Shown: positions 9,067 through 17,365 of the stretch, in pieces
How positions within the stretch are numbered: position 1 is the stretch's first letter
Layout of the letters: each line of letters begins with the position of its first letter
Origin: an uncultured Victivallales bacterium
Lineage (GTDB): Bacteria; Verrucomicrobiota; Lentisphaeria; Oligosphaerales; JAFGRS01
Assembly (NCBI GenBank): GCA_903837355.1
Contig: CAILUI010000113.1
Span: 1-52,907 of the forward strand
Direction: 5' to 3'
DNA length: 52,907 nt
Program-made: the position numbers and the translations under genes
Notes under the pieces: generated by a model
Told to the model about the DNA's origin: nothing
The model's input: only the letters and a program-made list of their open reading frames with translations
Database searches by the model: none

Positions 9067-9094
9067 TTGCACTCGTGGCGGCATTGTCTATAGT
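9067..9094 (+). promoter_or_regulatory. folE2 promoter
   Basis: TTGCAC (9067-9072) and TATAGT (9089-9094) are spaced 16 bases, a good sigma-70 match. Transcription should start near 9101, inside the palindrome at 9098-9112. The 334-base stretch 8875-9208 otherwise holds only the leader of the zinc-ribbon gene and this promoter. Confidence 0.6.
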
Positions 9095-9097
9095 AAA

Positions 9098-9112
9098 TGC
9101 CACAATGTGGCA
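9098..9112. promoter_or_regulatory. Palindromic operator of the one-carbon regulon (folE2 site)
   Basis: TGCCACAATGTGGCA is a perfect 7-1-7 inverted repeat placed just after the folE2 -10 box, over the expected transcription start. The same core, CCACAWTGTGG, recurs in the fdh promoter (20816-20826) and twice in the fhs promoter (22230-22240 and 22265-22275). Its location at the start point suggests repression. Confidence 0.7.
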
Positions 9113-9214
9113 GTCTGAGTCAGGCTCCGGTGAGGCCGCCGCGCGGCGGCCACGTAAGGCTCAGCAGGTGAGTATGTCCAGAGACGCGGTAATCCCGACC
9201 GTTCCCAGGTGCCC

Positions 9215-9988
9215 ATGAAGGATGTACAGAGCAGCTACGATGATCGGAAGGTCCCCATCCGCAAAGTGGGCGTGAAGGACATCCGTTACCCCATTCGGGC
9301 CTACGACCGTCAGGAGCGCTTCCAGTCGACCGTCGCCCGCGTGTCCTTGTTTGTGGATCTGCCCCACCAGTTCAAGGGGACACACATGTCCCGCTTCGTG
9401 GAGATCCTCAACGAGCACGGCCGGGAGATCACGCACGCCAGCATCGACACCATCCTGGCCGCGATGGTCGAGCGCCTGAACTCCGAGACGGCCCACATCG
9501 AGGTGCGCTTCCCCTATTTTGTGATGAAACGGGCTCCCGTTTCCGGTGCCACCAGCCTGATGGACTACGACTGCGCCTTTCTGGCCGACTACCGCCGCGG
9601 CAGCCCCAAGCCCGACACCATCATGGAGGTCCAGGTCCCGGTGGCATCGCTGTGCCCGTGCTCCAAGGAGATCAGTGAGGCGGGCGCCCACAACCAGCGC
9701 TCGATCGTGACCATCCGAGTACGCTACTGCGCCTTTGTCTGGCTTGAGGAGCTGATCGACATCGCCGAGGGGGTCGCCAGTTCCGATGTCTACGCCCTGC
9801 TGAAGCGCGAAGACGAGAAGCATGTGACCGAGCGCGCCTACCGCAACCCCGCCTTTGTGGAAGACCTGGTGCGCAGCGTCGCCGTCCGTCTGCGCGACGA
9901 CCCGCGGATCACCTGGTATCAGGTCGAGAGCGAGAACTTCGAGAGCATCCACAACCACTCGGCCTATGCCATGGTGGTGAGTGAGTAA
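9215..9988 (+). CDS. folE2: GTP cyclohydrolase IB (FolE2)
   Basis: The protein has 257 residues. FolE2 converts GTP to 7,8-dihydroneopterin triphosphate, the first step of tetrahydrofolate synthesis. It is the metal-flexible alternative to zinc-only FolE. Diagnostic sequence is VPVASLCPCSKEISEAGAHN, with the metal-ligand cysteine region at Cys147/Cys149 and the following His159, and the FKGTHMSRFVEILNEH segment near residue 53. Start: ATG at 9215; an in-frame GTG at 9209 is possible. The gene stands alone but has the palindromic operator shared with the fdh and Wood-Ljungdahl operons, so folate carrier supply appears tuned together with the pathway that uses it. Confidence 0.93.
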   Translation: MKDVQSSYDDRKVPIRKVGVKDIRYPIRAYDRQERFQSTVARVSLFVDLPHQFKGTHMSRFVEILNEHGREITHASIDTILAAMVERLNSETAHIEVRFPYFVMKRAPVSGATSLMDYDCAFLADYRRGSPKPDTIMEVQVPVASLCPCSKEISEAGAHNQRSIVTIRVRYCAFVWLEELIDIAEGVASSDVYALLKREDEKHVTERAYRNPAFVEDLVRSVAVRLRDDPRITWYQVESENFESIHNHSAYAMVVSE

Positions 9989-10005
9989 CGGGATGTGAGG
10001 CGGGA

Positions 10006-10040
10006 GCCTGGCGGAAGAGCGAAGAAGCCCTCCGCCAGGC
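10006..10040. terminator. Hairpin between convergent folE2 and folD
   Basis: GCCTGGCGGA (10006-10015) pairs perfectly with TCCGCCAGGC (10031-10040) around a 15-base loop. There is no T-tract on either side. It lies between the two converging 3' ends and probably ends or stabilises both transcripts. Confidence 0.5.
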
Positions 10041-10057
10041 AGGGTGTCCCGAGGCCG

Positions 10058-10945
10058 TCACTCCAGCCCGTTCGCCATCTTGGCGCTCTGCACCGTGTTG
10101 AACAGCAGCATGGTAATGGTCATCGGCCCGACGCCGCCAGGCACCGGGGTGATGAGGCTGGCCTTCTCCTTGACGCCGTCGAAATCCACGTCGCCGACGA
10201 GGCGGAAACCGGCCTTCTTGCTGGCATCCTCAACGCGGTTCACGCCGACGTCGATGACCACGACACCATCCTTGACCATATCCGCCGTAATGGTGTTGGG
10301 GCGGCCGGCGGCAGCGATGACGATATCGGCCTGGCGGGTGAAGTAACCGATATCCTTGGTCCGCGTGTGGCAGATCGTCACCGTGGCATTGGCATGCTCT
10401 TTCTTCTGCAGCAGCATGTTGGCGACGGGCTTGCCGACGATGTTACTACGGCCTACCACCACGACGTGCGCCCCGGCGATCGGCACGCCACTGCGCGCCA
10501 GCAACTGCACGACGCCGTGCGGCGTGCAGGGTAGGAAGGCCTTCTCGCCGATCACCATCTTGCCGACATTGAAGGGGTGGAAGCCATCGACGTCTTTGGC
10601 CGGATCGATGGCCAGGAGCACCTCACTCTCGTTCAGGTGTTTGGGGAGCGGCAACTGCACCAGGATGCCGTGGATCTGCGGGTCGGCGTTCAGGCGGCGG
10701 ATGAGTCCCATCAGCTCTTCCTGGGTGGTCTGGGCGGGCAGGCGATTGTCGCTCGAGTAGAGGCCGGTCTCGGCGCAGGCGTGCTCTTTGGCGGTCACAT
10801 AGGACGTGGACGCCGGATCGTGCCCCACCAGGACAACGGCCAGTCCGGGCACGATGCCGGCGGCCTTGAGCCGGGCACATTCCTGCCGAAGTTCCGCGCG
10901 CATCTCCTGCGCCACCTGCTTACCGTCAATGATCCGGGCTGCCAT
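10058..10945 (-). CDS. folD: Methylene-tetrahydrofolate dehydrogenase/cyclohydrolase
   Basis: The protein has 295 residues. FolD carries out the two middle steps of the methyl branch: cyclisation of formyl-THF to methenyl-THF, then reduction to methylene-THF. Family signatures are visible: YVTAKEHACAETG with the catalytic Tyr/Lys pair, LVQLPLPKHLNE, DVDGFHPFN, VVVGRSNIVGKPVANML (the NAD(P) loop) and DVGVNRVED, then TPVPGGVGPMTI. The ATG at 10945 follows GGAAGGGA, so the longer frame to 11047 is not used. No separate cyclohydrolase (fchA) is present, so FolD must do both reactions. It is the last gene of the minus-strand series that starts with fdhF. Confidence 0.95.
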   Translation of the reverse strand: MAARIIDGKQVAQEMRAELRQECARLKAAGIVPGLAVVLVGHDPASTSYVTAKEHACAETGLYSSDNRLPAQTTQEELMGLIRRLNADPQIHGILVQLPLPKHLNESEVLLAIDPAKDVDGFHPFNVGKMVIGEKAFLPCTPHGVVQLLARSGVPIAGAHVVVVGRSNIVGKPVANMLLQKKEHANATVTICHTRTKDIGYFTRQADIVIAAAGRPNTITADMVKDGVVVIDVGVNRVEDASKKAGFRLVGDVDFDGVKEKASLITPVPGGVGPMTITMLLFNTVQSAKMANGLE

Positions 10946-10986
10946 GTCACTGTCCCTTCCATGTTCGATGAGCACGTAAGCCGCAA

Positions 10987-11958
10987 CTAGCCGCGACCGA
11001 CCGGGTCCGGCGCATCGGGAGCCTGCTGATGGGCATCGATGCCCCACAGCATCAGCAGCGCATGCTCGAGGGTCTTGAGGATCTCCTGCATGTAGTCCCC
11101 CACGGCGCGCGGGCTGCCGGGCAGAGCGTAGACCAGGGTCGTCGTCCCGGCCACCCCGGCCACGGCCCGGCTGAGCGCGGCCTGAGGCAGGGTCTGAGCG
11201 TGTCTCGTGCGGACGACTTCCATGATGCCCGGAAGCTCTTTGGTGAGCAGTGGGCGCACCACCTCCGGGGTGATGTCGCGAGGGCCGATGCCGGTACCGC
11301 CGGTGGTGATGATGACATCGGCGCCGGCCGCGAGGGCACCGTGCAGGGCTGCACGCAGGCGCTCGGCGTCGTCAGGGAGTATGGTCCGGGTGATCTCCAG
11401 CCCCCAGCGGCTGCCGGCGAAGTGGGTTTGCAGCGCCTGCTCGACCGCAGGCCCGGACTGGTCAGCATAGGTGCCACGGAAGGCCCGGTCGCTGAGCGTC
11501 AGCACCAGGCACGTCAGCGGCCGGCGCCGGTGCTCGATGGAGTCCCCGGCGCGAATCTCCCCGCCGCCGAGCACCCTGGCGAAGATGCCTTCAGTGGGCA
11601 TCACGCACGTGCCGACCGCCCGGTGAATGGCGCAACCGGCGCCATGACATTGCTTGCCGATCTGCGTGACCTCGAGGTCAACCTGGCCAACCTGCAGCCG
11701 GTCGCGGATGGCCACCTGGCCAAGGTCGATCCCGGCGGTAGTGATGTTTTCGGCGAAGTCCCCCGGCTGGAAGGTCTGACCAGACTGGGCCGACAGCCGA
11801 GCCACGGACTCCTGTGCCAGCAGACTGACCTGCCGGTGCCACTGCCCGGCGTGGGCATCGCCGCGGATCCCCGCCGGAGTGACATGGACCACGGGCACCG
11901 GCGTCTTCACCGTGCCTTTGCCCGGGGAGATGCAGACCGCGACCACCGTGCCCGTCAT
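10987..11958 (-). CDS. MOSC domain-MogA/MoaB fusion, molybdenum cofactor biosynthesis
   Basis: This 323-residue protein has two domains. Residues of about 1-145 form a MOSC domain, with QCHGAGCAIHRAVGTCVMP and GIFARVLGGG. MOSC proteins handle sulfur or Moco. Residues of about 150-310 are Mog/MoaB-like (VLTLSDRAFRG, ITTGGTGIGPRDITPE, YALPGSPRAVGDYM), the adenylyltransferase that activates molybdopterin for metal insertion. The start overlaps the moaC stop by four bases (ATGA), so the two are translationally coupled. The likely purpose is cofactor for the formate dehydrogenase encoded upstream on the same strand. The MOSC half could sense or tailor the cofactor, but this cannot be decided from sequence. 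Confidence 0.88.
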   Translation of the reverse strand: MTGTVVAVCISPGKGTVKTPVPVVHVTPAGIRGDAHAGQWHRQVSLLAQESVARLSAQSGQTFQPGDFAENITTAGIDLGQVAIRDRLQVGQVDLEVTQIGKQCHGAGCAIHRAVGTCVMPTEGIFARVLGGGEIRAGDSIEHRRRPLTCLVLTLSDRAFRGTYADQSGPAVEQALQTHFAGSRWGLEITRTILPDDAERLRAALHGALAAGADVIITTGGTGIGPRDITPEVVRPLLTKELPGIMEVVRTRHAQTLPQAALSRAVAGVAGTTTLVYALPGSPRAVGDYMQEILKTLEHALLMLWGIDAHQQAPDAPDPVGRG

Positions 11959-12479
11959 ACGCCACCCGCCTTCCGGGCCGCCGGTCGGCGGCCCTGGCGC
12001 CCGCCGCCCACCGCGGCGGGCTCGGCGGCTACCGGCTCCTTGGTCTTACTGACGAGTTCGACCGCCGAGATTACCATACGGGTATCGACGGCCTTGCACA
12101 TATCATAGACCGTCAGCAGGGCCACGGCGACGGCCGTCAGCGCCTCCATCTCCACCCCGGTCCGTTCGGTGCACTTGGCCTCGCTCTGCACGGCCACGCC
12201 CTCGGCCTCGATCCTGGCTTCCACCTTGACCCGGGTCAGCGGCAGCGGATGGCAGAGCGGGATCAGCATCGCCGTGTGCTTGGCCGCCTGGATGCCGGCA
12301 ATCTCGGCCGTGATCAGGACGTTCCCCTTGGCGATCTGATTGGCTTCCACCAGGCGGATGGTCTCGGGCTGCAGACGGATGAAACCACGGGCGGTGGCCA
12401 CACGGTACGAGACGACCTTGCCGGACACATCCACCATGCTGGGCCGGCCACGCGCATCGAGATGAGTCAGTTCCTTCAT
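11955..12479 (-). CDS. moaC: Cyclic pyranopterin monophosphate synthase
   Basis: The protein has 174 residues. MoaC converts the MoaA product into cyclic pyranopterin monophosphate, the first stable Moco intermediate. Typical motifs are LTHLDARGRPSMVDVSGK at the N-terminus, KHTAMLIPLCHPLPL with the active-site Cys/His region, and ERTGVEMEALTAVAVALLTV. The family usually has about 160 residues. The extra C-terminal 20 residues are Ala/Gly/Arg-rich. The gene lies 24 bases after moaA and overlaps the MOSC-mog gene. Confidence 0.95.
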   Translation of the reverse strand: MKELTHLDARGRPSMVDVSGKVVSYRVATARGFIRLQPETIRLVEANQIAKGNVLITAEIAGIQAAKHTAMLIPLCHPLPLTRVKVEARIEAEGVAVQSEAKCTERTGVEMEALTAVAVALLTVYDMCKAVDTRMVISAVELVSKTKEPVAAEPAAVGGGRQGRRPAARKAGGV

Positions 12480-12503
12480 CCGCCAGATCCCTCGCCTTCC
12501 ACC

Positions 12504-13364
12504 CTAACCACCGACGCCGTAGAAGCGGTTGCTGCTCCTGGTTCCCTGCCGCGGCTTCGCCGCCACGGCCAAGCGCAGGGCCGCCGCGACGCCGTGCTCG
12601 CGCAGGGAGTAGGCCAGGTCGCTGAACAGACAGGGGAGCACCAGCCCCGTGCTGGTCACACGCAGGCGGTTGCAGCGCTCGCAACGCCCGCCGTCGCCCC
12701 CGACGACCGGCCAGAAACGACCGGCCTCCAGATCCATCTCCCGGATGAAACGGACCGCGAGCCCGCGCGCCGCGGCGAAGGCGGCCACCGCGCGCGCGTC
12801 GGGTTCGTCCGCCGAGTGCGCCACCACGCAGTTGAGTTTGATGGTGTCGAAGCCAGCCGCGATGGCGGCCTCGAGGCCCGCCAGCACGTCCTCCAGAGCC
12901 CCGACCGGCGTAATCTCGCGAAAACGGGCCGGGCACAGCGTATCCAGGCTGAGGTTGACGCGGCGCAGTCCGGCACGCCGCAAGGGGACGGCATAGTCGG
13001 GCAGCAGCACGCCGTTGGTGGTGATCCCCACGTCGCGGATCCCCGCGGTGCGGCAGGCGATCCCTACGATGTCGACGATATCGTCGCGCAACAGGGGCTC
13101 GCCGCCAGTGAAGCGGATCTTGTCCATCCCGAGGTCGCGCGCGGTCTCGATAAGGACGCGGATCTCGTCCAGGGACAGGAGGTCACCCAGGGCGGCGTGT
13201 CCGGCAGGGACGCGGTCCGGGCGGCAGTAGCGGCAGCAGAGGTTACAGCGCGGGGTCACCGAAATGCGCAGATAGTGGATCCGGCGCTGATAGCGGTCGA
13301 CCAGCACGGCCCCGGCACCCGGCACAGCGGCACCCGTCCTCGGTTCGCAGATGGCTTCGCCCAT
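12504..13364 (-). CDS. moaA: GTP 3',8-cyclase, shortened MoaA
   Basis: The protein has 286 residues. This radical-SAM enzyme rearranges GTP in the first step of Moco synthesis. The radical-SAM cluster CxxxCxxC is Cys40, Cys44 and Cys47 (TPRCNLCCRYC). The second-cluster motif CERCNRLRVTSTGLVLPCLF is present, and the protein ends in the conserved Gly-Gly. The family usually has 320-340 residues. About 50 residues that normally lie between the RFIREM strand and the CxxCNRLR motif are missing, replaced by a short Gly-rich link. A TTG at 13370 that overlaps the mobAB stop is an alternative start. The key cysteines are intact, so activity is likely but not certain. Confidence 0.88.
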   Translation of the reverse strand: MGEAICEPRTGAAVPGAGAVLVDRYQRRIHYLRISVTPRCNLCCRYCRPDRVPAGHAALGDLLSLDEIRVLIETARDLGMDKIRFTGGEPLLRDDIVDIVGIACRTAGIRDVGITTNGVLLPDYAVPLRRAGLRRVNLSLDTLCPARFREITPVGALEDVLAGLEAAIAAGFDTIKLNCVVAHSADEPDARAVAAFAAARGLAVRFIREMDLEAGRFWPVVGGDGGRCERCNRLRVTSTGLVLPCLFSDLAYSLREHGVAAALRLAVAAKPRQGTRSSNRFYGVGG

Positions 13365-13366
13365 GC

Positions 13367-14524
13367 TCAACAGGCACCCCTGCTGGCCAGCGCGGCGACT
13401 GGGCCGGGCGGCTCGAGCGCCCGCTGGTAGTCTTCTGGAGTGTTGAGATTGCGGTACCAGCCGCCCTCGGGCATCTCGACGAAGCGCACCTTCGCCAACG
13501 CGAGCAGATCAGCGATCCGGCGGCCGCCCTGCTGCAGAATCCGGCGGGCCAGCGGGGCAACGCTCCGGCGGTAGACCGCCAGCAGCGGTTCATGACGCCC
13601 CGCGGCGTTGACAGGCATCACGACATCGTGACCCTCGGCGGCCCGCAGCAGATCGAGGATGAAGCCGGGATCCAGATGCGGGACATCGCAGGCGGTCACG
13701 AAGTTCAGTTCATGCACCGAGGCCGAAACGCAGGACAGGATTCCCATCAATGGTCCCTGGCCGGGCTCCCGGTCCGGCACCACCGGCAGCCCCAGGAAGG
13801 CGTATTTCTCCGGGCTGTTGGCGCCGATCAGCACGTGGTCGAAAAGCGGCTGCAACTGCCGCACGATGTGCTGGACCAGCGGCTCCCCGGCCCATGGCAG
13901 CAGACTCTTGTCGGTACCCATCCGCCGGCTCTGCCCGCCGGCCAGAACGACGGCGGTCGCCGACTGCCGAAGCACCCACCGTCCGGCCGTGAACGTGACC
14001 GCTTCCGGCAGAACATCCCAGCCGCTACCATCATAGTGGATCAGGCGATCGGCCTGCGGCATGACCGCGGCACAGGACGGCTTGACGGTGGCGCCGGGGG
14101 CCGCGCTGATCACCAGGAACACGCCGGGCTCCAGCACCTGGCGCACGGAGTTGGACTCACAGACGATGGGCACGCCCGCCGGCAGCAGACGCAAGAGCGC
14201 CGTCACGCCGTCGGCCAGATGAGCCTGGCGCACGCGCATCCAGAAGACCCGCGCGGCACCCGCCGCAAGCAGGCGCGCCGTATCCTTACCGGGCGGCCCA
14301 CCGGTCTCCTCCGTGATGCAGTAGGGACCCGCGAAGCCCGCGCAGACACCGCACCCACTGCCGCCGTGTGGACAGCCGGTCGCCTGGTCCTGCACCGTCG
14401 TGATCTTGACGGCACACACCGCCCCGCGCGCCGCCTGTCGGCGGACCACGGCACTGGCAAACTCAGTCTTGCCGACATGTCGCGCACCAGCGCCGATCAC
14501 GAGCATGTCGGGTCGCAACCGCAT
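13367..14524 (-). CDS. mobA: MobB-like GTPase fused to MobA guanylyltransferase
   Basis: The protein has 385 residues. The N-terminal half (about 1-180) has a P-loop, GAGARHVGKTEFA, and resembles MobB-type GTPases. It carries a Cys cluster (GCPHGGSGCGVCAGF) not typical of E. coli MobB. The C-terminal half (about 185-385) is MobA: AVVLAGGQSRRMGTDKSLLP (nucleotide-binding), VPDREPGQGPLMGI and VTACDVPHLDPG. MobA attaches GMP to Moco to make the bis-MGD form used by formate dehydrogenases. The ATG at 14524 is chosen; ATG 14506 is also possible, and the ribosome site is weak for both. The gene is first in the Moco group, after a 330-base gap. Confidence 0.87.
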   Translation of the reverse strand: MRLRPDMLVIGAGARHVGKTEFASAVVRRQAARGAVCAVKITTVQDQATGCPHGGSGCGVCAGFAGPYCITEETGGPPGKDTARLLAAGAARVFWMRVRQAHLADGVTALLRLLPAGVPIVCESNSVRQVLEPGVFLVISAAPGATVKPSCAAVMPQADRLIHYDGSGWDVLPEAVTFTAGRWVLRQSATAVVLAGGQSRRMGTDKSLLPWAGEPLVQHIVRQLQPLFDHVLIGANSPEKYAFLGLPVVPDREPGQGPLMGILSCVSASVHELNFVTACDVPHLDPGFILDLLRAAEGHDVVMPVNAAGRHEPLLAVYRRSVAPLARRILQQGGRRIADLLALAKVRFVEMPEGGWYRNLNTPEDYQRALEPPGPVAALASRGAC

Positions 14525-14854
14525 TCCAGACCACGCCTTTCGCACGGAGCCCAAGACACCGCTTCACAGACCCCCGGTCTGCCGGCGCGGTTCCCTGGCA
14601 ACCGCGACCGCGCGCCCAACCTGCGGAGCTCGCCGGGGGGCTGCTGCCCAATGCCACTAACTTTCTGGCCGCGCCCTCGACTGCAGACGGGCAAGTAGGT
14701 CGGGGGTGCCAGTACCCGACCCCGGCCGCACGCTCAGCGTGCGACCGGCAATCGCCCCGCTCCGCCAAGCAGACCGGGGAAAGCCAACGGCATTGGGGCT
14801 TCCCGGCGTCGACAGCGCGGCCGCGATGCAGCTCTGGCGCCATGCCGCCCCCGG
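14525..14854 (-). other. Non-coding 330-base gap ahead of the Moco genes, hairpin-rich
   Basis: No credible reading frame is seen. On the minus strand the region holds a hairpin at 14774-14806 (CCGGG-AAGCC paired with GGCTT-CCCGG, 2-base bulge), a GC hairpin around 14728-14743 and another at 14698-14721 (GGTCGGG with CCCGACC). The position between nuoF and mobBA suggests a terminator or attenuator, or a structured leader. A molybdenum-cofactor riboswitch would make biological sense here, but I could not match its consensus by eye. Confidence 0.35.
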
Positions 14855-16837
14855 CTAGGACGCGCTGACGGCGGAGAATTTGCAGACGTCAAGGCAGGTC
14901 CCGCAACCAATGCACAGGGCCTGGTTGATCTCGTGCGGCTGCTTACTCGTACCGCGGATCGCTCCCACCGGGCACTTCTTGCCGCATACCGTACAGCCCT
15001 TGCAGGCGGTGGCGCTGATCGTGAAGGTCAGCAGTTCGCGGCAGACCCCAGCCGGGCAGCGCCCCTCGGCGACGTGCGCCTGGTACTCGTCGGCGAACCA
15101 GCGCAGGGTACTGAGCACGGGGTTTGGCGCCGTCTGTCCCAGGCCGCACAGACTGGCGTCGCGGATCGTCCCGGCAAGCCGGTGCAGATAGGGGACGATC
15201 TGCTCGCGGGGCATGACCGTCGGGATGGCCCCCCGCGGCTTGGAGGTGATCGTCTGCAGGAACTCGAGCATCCGCCGCGTGCCCTCGCGGCAGGGGGTGC
15301 ACTTGCCGCAGCTCTCGCGCTGGATGAAGTCCATGAAGAACTTCGCGACATCCACCATGCAGGTGTTCTCATCCATGACCACCATGCCACCCGAACCCAT
15401 GATGGCGCCGACGGCGCGCAAGGTGTCGTAATCGATGGGAGTGTCGAGCTGGGACTGGGGGATGCAACCGCCCGAAGGTCCGCCCAACTGGACCGCCTTG
15501 AAAGCCTTGCCGTCGGCGCAACCGCCGCCCACCTCCATCACCACCCGGCGCACGCTGGTACCGACAGCCACCTCCACCAGTCCGGTGCGCGCCACTTTGC
15601 CCGAGAGGGCGAAGATCTTGGTGCCCTTGCTGGCGTCGGTCCCGATCGTGCGGAAGAAGTCGGCCCCGCGCTCCAGGATGAAGGGCAGGTTGGAGAGGGT
15701 CTCCACATTGTTGATCACCGTCGGCTTGCCAAACACGCCCTTGACGGCCGGGAATGGGGGCCGCGGCCGCGGCATCCCGCGCTTGCCCTCGATGGAGTTC
15801 AGCAGGGCGGTCTCCTCGCCGCAGACGAAGGCCCCGGCGCCCATGCGCACCTCGATGTCAAAGGCGAAGGTCGAGCCCATGATCCCACTGCCCAGCAGCC
15901 CGTAGGCCCGCGCCTGCTGAATGGCGTGCCGAATGCGCTTACCGGCCAACGGCTTCTCGGCGCGAACGTAGACGAAGGCTTTGTTCGCCCCGATCGCATA
16001 GCCGGCGATCGCCATGCCCTCGACCAGCCGATGCGGGTCGCCCTCCATCAGCGCGCGATTCATGAACGCGCCCGGATCGCCCTCGTCGGCATTGCAGACG
16101 AGGTACTTCACATCGGACGCGGTTTGGCGGGCGAACTTCCACTTGGTACCGGTCGGGAAGCCGGCCCCGCCACGGCCACGGAGGCCGCTGCGTTCCACCA
16201 GCTCGCAGACCTGGTCCGGCGTATGCTCCCCCAGAGCCTTGGCGAGGCCGCGGTAGCCGCCGTGGGCCAGGTACTCCTCGATCTGCTCGGGCTGCAGGAG
16301 CCCGCAGTTCGCCATGACCCACCGCGTCTGCGGCGCGAAGAAGGGATGCTCCTCAAGGAACGGCACCTGCTCCCAGGCCCCGTGCCCATCGCGGAACTGG
16401 CCGAGGATGTCGCCAGCGGCCGGCATCCGACCATTGAGGACGGCGTCGAGCAGGGCGGGAACCTTGTCCTCGGTGATGCGCTGGAAGGAAACGCGGCTGC
16501 GGTTGGGAATCTGGACATCGATCAGGGGCTCGGCAACGCACATGCCAATGCAGCCAACCTCCACGACCTCGGCAAGGAGGTTCCGCTGCTTGAGATAGGC
16601 CTGGATCGCAGCCTTGGTCTTGCCGGCGCCGGCGCCCAGACCGCACGAGCCGGCACCGACGCAGATCAGAGGAACGTCGAGTCGCTCGCGCCGGAGACGG
16701 GCCAGGCGCTCAGCGCGTTCACCGTCACTGATGCGACCCTGGTGCCGGATCCCCCCACCCAGCAGGTTATCAAGCGGGTGCGGAGCCAGTGGCGGCTGGG
16801 GTATCCAACAGCGCAGGGCTTCAGCGGCTGCTGCCAT
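14855..16837 (-). CDS. NADH-binding flavoprotein subunit of formate dehydrogenase (NuoF/HydB-like)
   Basis: The protein has 660 residues. Order of domains: a thioredoxin-like [2Fe-2S] domain (about 50-130, VGAGSCGLG and VGCIGMCVAEP), then the NuoF FMN/NADH domain (RSGLRGRGGAGFPTGTKW, CNADEGDPGAF, GAGAFVCGEETALL), SLBB, a 4Fe-4S motif (ESCGKCTPCREG), and a C-terminal two-cluster ferredoxin (CKGCTVCGKKCP and CIGCGTCLDVCKF). It passes electrons between NAD(H) and the FdhF Fe-S chain. The ATG at 16837 lies five bases after the nuoE stop, with AAGGAAAGG in the nuoE end. The open frame continues upstream to 17341, but that part is antisense-like noise over nuoE. Confidence 0.93.
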   Translation of the reverse strand: MAAAAEALRCWIPQPPLAPHPLDNLLGGGIRHQGRISDGERAERLARLRRERLDVPLICVGAGSCGLGAGAGKTKAAIQAYLKQRNLLAEVVEVGCIGMCVAEPLIDVQIPNRSRVSFQRITEDKVPALLDAVLNGRMPAAGDILGQFRDGHGAWEQVPFLEEHPFFAPQTRWVMANCGLLQPEQIEEYLAHGGYRGLAKALGEHTPDQVCELVERSGLRGRGGAGFPTGTKWKFARQTASDVKYLVCNADEGDPGAFMNRALMEGDPHRLVEGMAIAGYAIGANKAFVYVRAEKPLAGKRIRHAIQQARAYGLLGSGIMGSTFAFDIEVRMGAGAFVCGEETALLNSIEGKRGMPRPRPPFPAVKGVFGKPTVINNVETLSNLPFILERGADFFRTIGTDASKGTKIFALSGKVARTGLVEVAVGTSVRRVVMEVGGGCADGKAFKAVQLGGPSGGCIPQSQLDTPIDYDTLRAVGAIMGSGGMVVMDENTCMVDVAKFFMDFIQRESCGKCTPCREGTRRMLEFLQTITSKPRGAIPTVMPREQIVPYLHRLAGTIRDASLCGLGQTAPNPVLSTLRWFADEYQAHVAEGRCPAGVCRELLTFTISATACKGCTVCGKKCPVGAIRGTSKQPHEINQALCIGCGTCLDVCKFSAVSAS

Positions 16838-16841
16838 GGGG

Positions 16842-17351
16842 TTACGCCTTTCCTTGGGTAGACGCCTGGGCGGGTACCCGGTAGGACTTGAGCAACTTCT
16901 TGAGGGCGGTGGCGGCCACCGCGGCGTGTACCTGTCCATCCACCACGATGACCGGCGCCAAGCCGCAGGCGCCGACACAGGCCACCACCTCGACACTGAA
17001 CTCACCGTCGGCCGTCGTCCGGCCCGCCTCAACCTCCAACTCCTGCTTGACCGCCTCGAGCAGCGGCGCCGAGCCGCGGACGTGGCAGGCGGTGCCGCGG
17101 CAAACCTGGACGTGGTGCTTCCCAGGCGGGTCATACCTGAACTGATTGTAGAACGTAGCCACCCCGTGAACTCGGGAGAGCGGCATGTGCAGGTGTTTGG
17201 CGACCGCCACGATCGACTCGCGCGACAGGTAGCCGAAGCTCTCCTGGACATCCTGCAGGATGGGAATGAGCTGGTCTGGCCCGGCGGCAGGGTAGCGCTC
17301 CAGAACACAGGCGGGGTTGGTGTCGCAGGTGCAATGCGCAACGGCAGTCAT
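16842..17351 (-). CDS. [2Fe-2S] subunit NuoE/HydC-like
   Basis: The protein has 169 residues. This thioredoxin-like [2Fe-2S] protein pairs with the NuoF-type subunit in NAD-linked formate dehydrogenases and hydrogenases. It shows the helical N-terminal part (LIPILQDVQESFGYLSRESI), HGVATFYNQF, and the cluster ligands in VCRGTACHVRG and VACVGACGLAP. It sits between the ferritin-like gene and the nuoF gene, with only four bases to the latter's start. A paralogue forms residues 1-160 of the fused protein at 29190-31517. Confidence 0.93.
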   Translation of the reverse strand: MTAVAHCTCDTNPACVLERYPAAGPDQLIPILQDVQESFGYLSRESIVAVAKHLHMPLSRVHGVATFYNQFRYDPPGKHHVQVCRGTACHVRGSAPLLEAVKQELEVEAGRTTADGEFSVEVVACVGACGLAPVIVVDGQVHAAVAATALKKLLKSYRVPAQASTQGKA

Positions 17352-17365
17352 GTGAGATCCTCGGT

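Noticed and set aside
14525..14854. Cobalamin riboswitch (a GCCA...GGGAA-like string occurs)
   Set aside because: The order and spacing of the conserved boxes do not fit, and the downstream genes are for molybdenum cofactor.
16838..17341. Long frame running from nuoF through nuoE (828-residue version)
   Set aside because: The first 168 residues are low-complexity Arg/Ser/Pro translation over nuoE in another frame; nuoE itself is clearly real.
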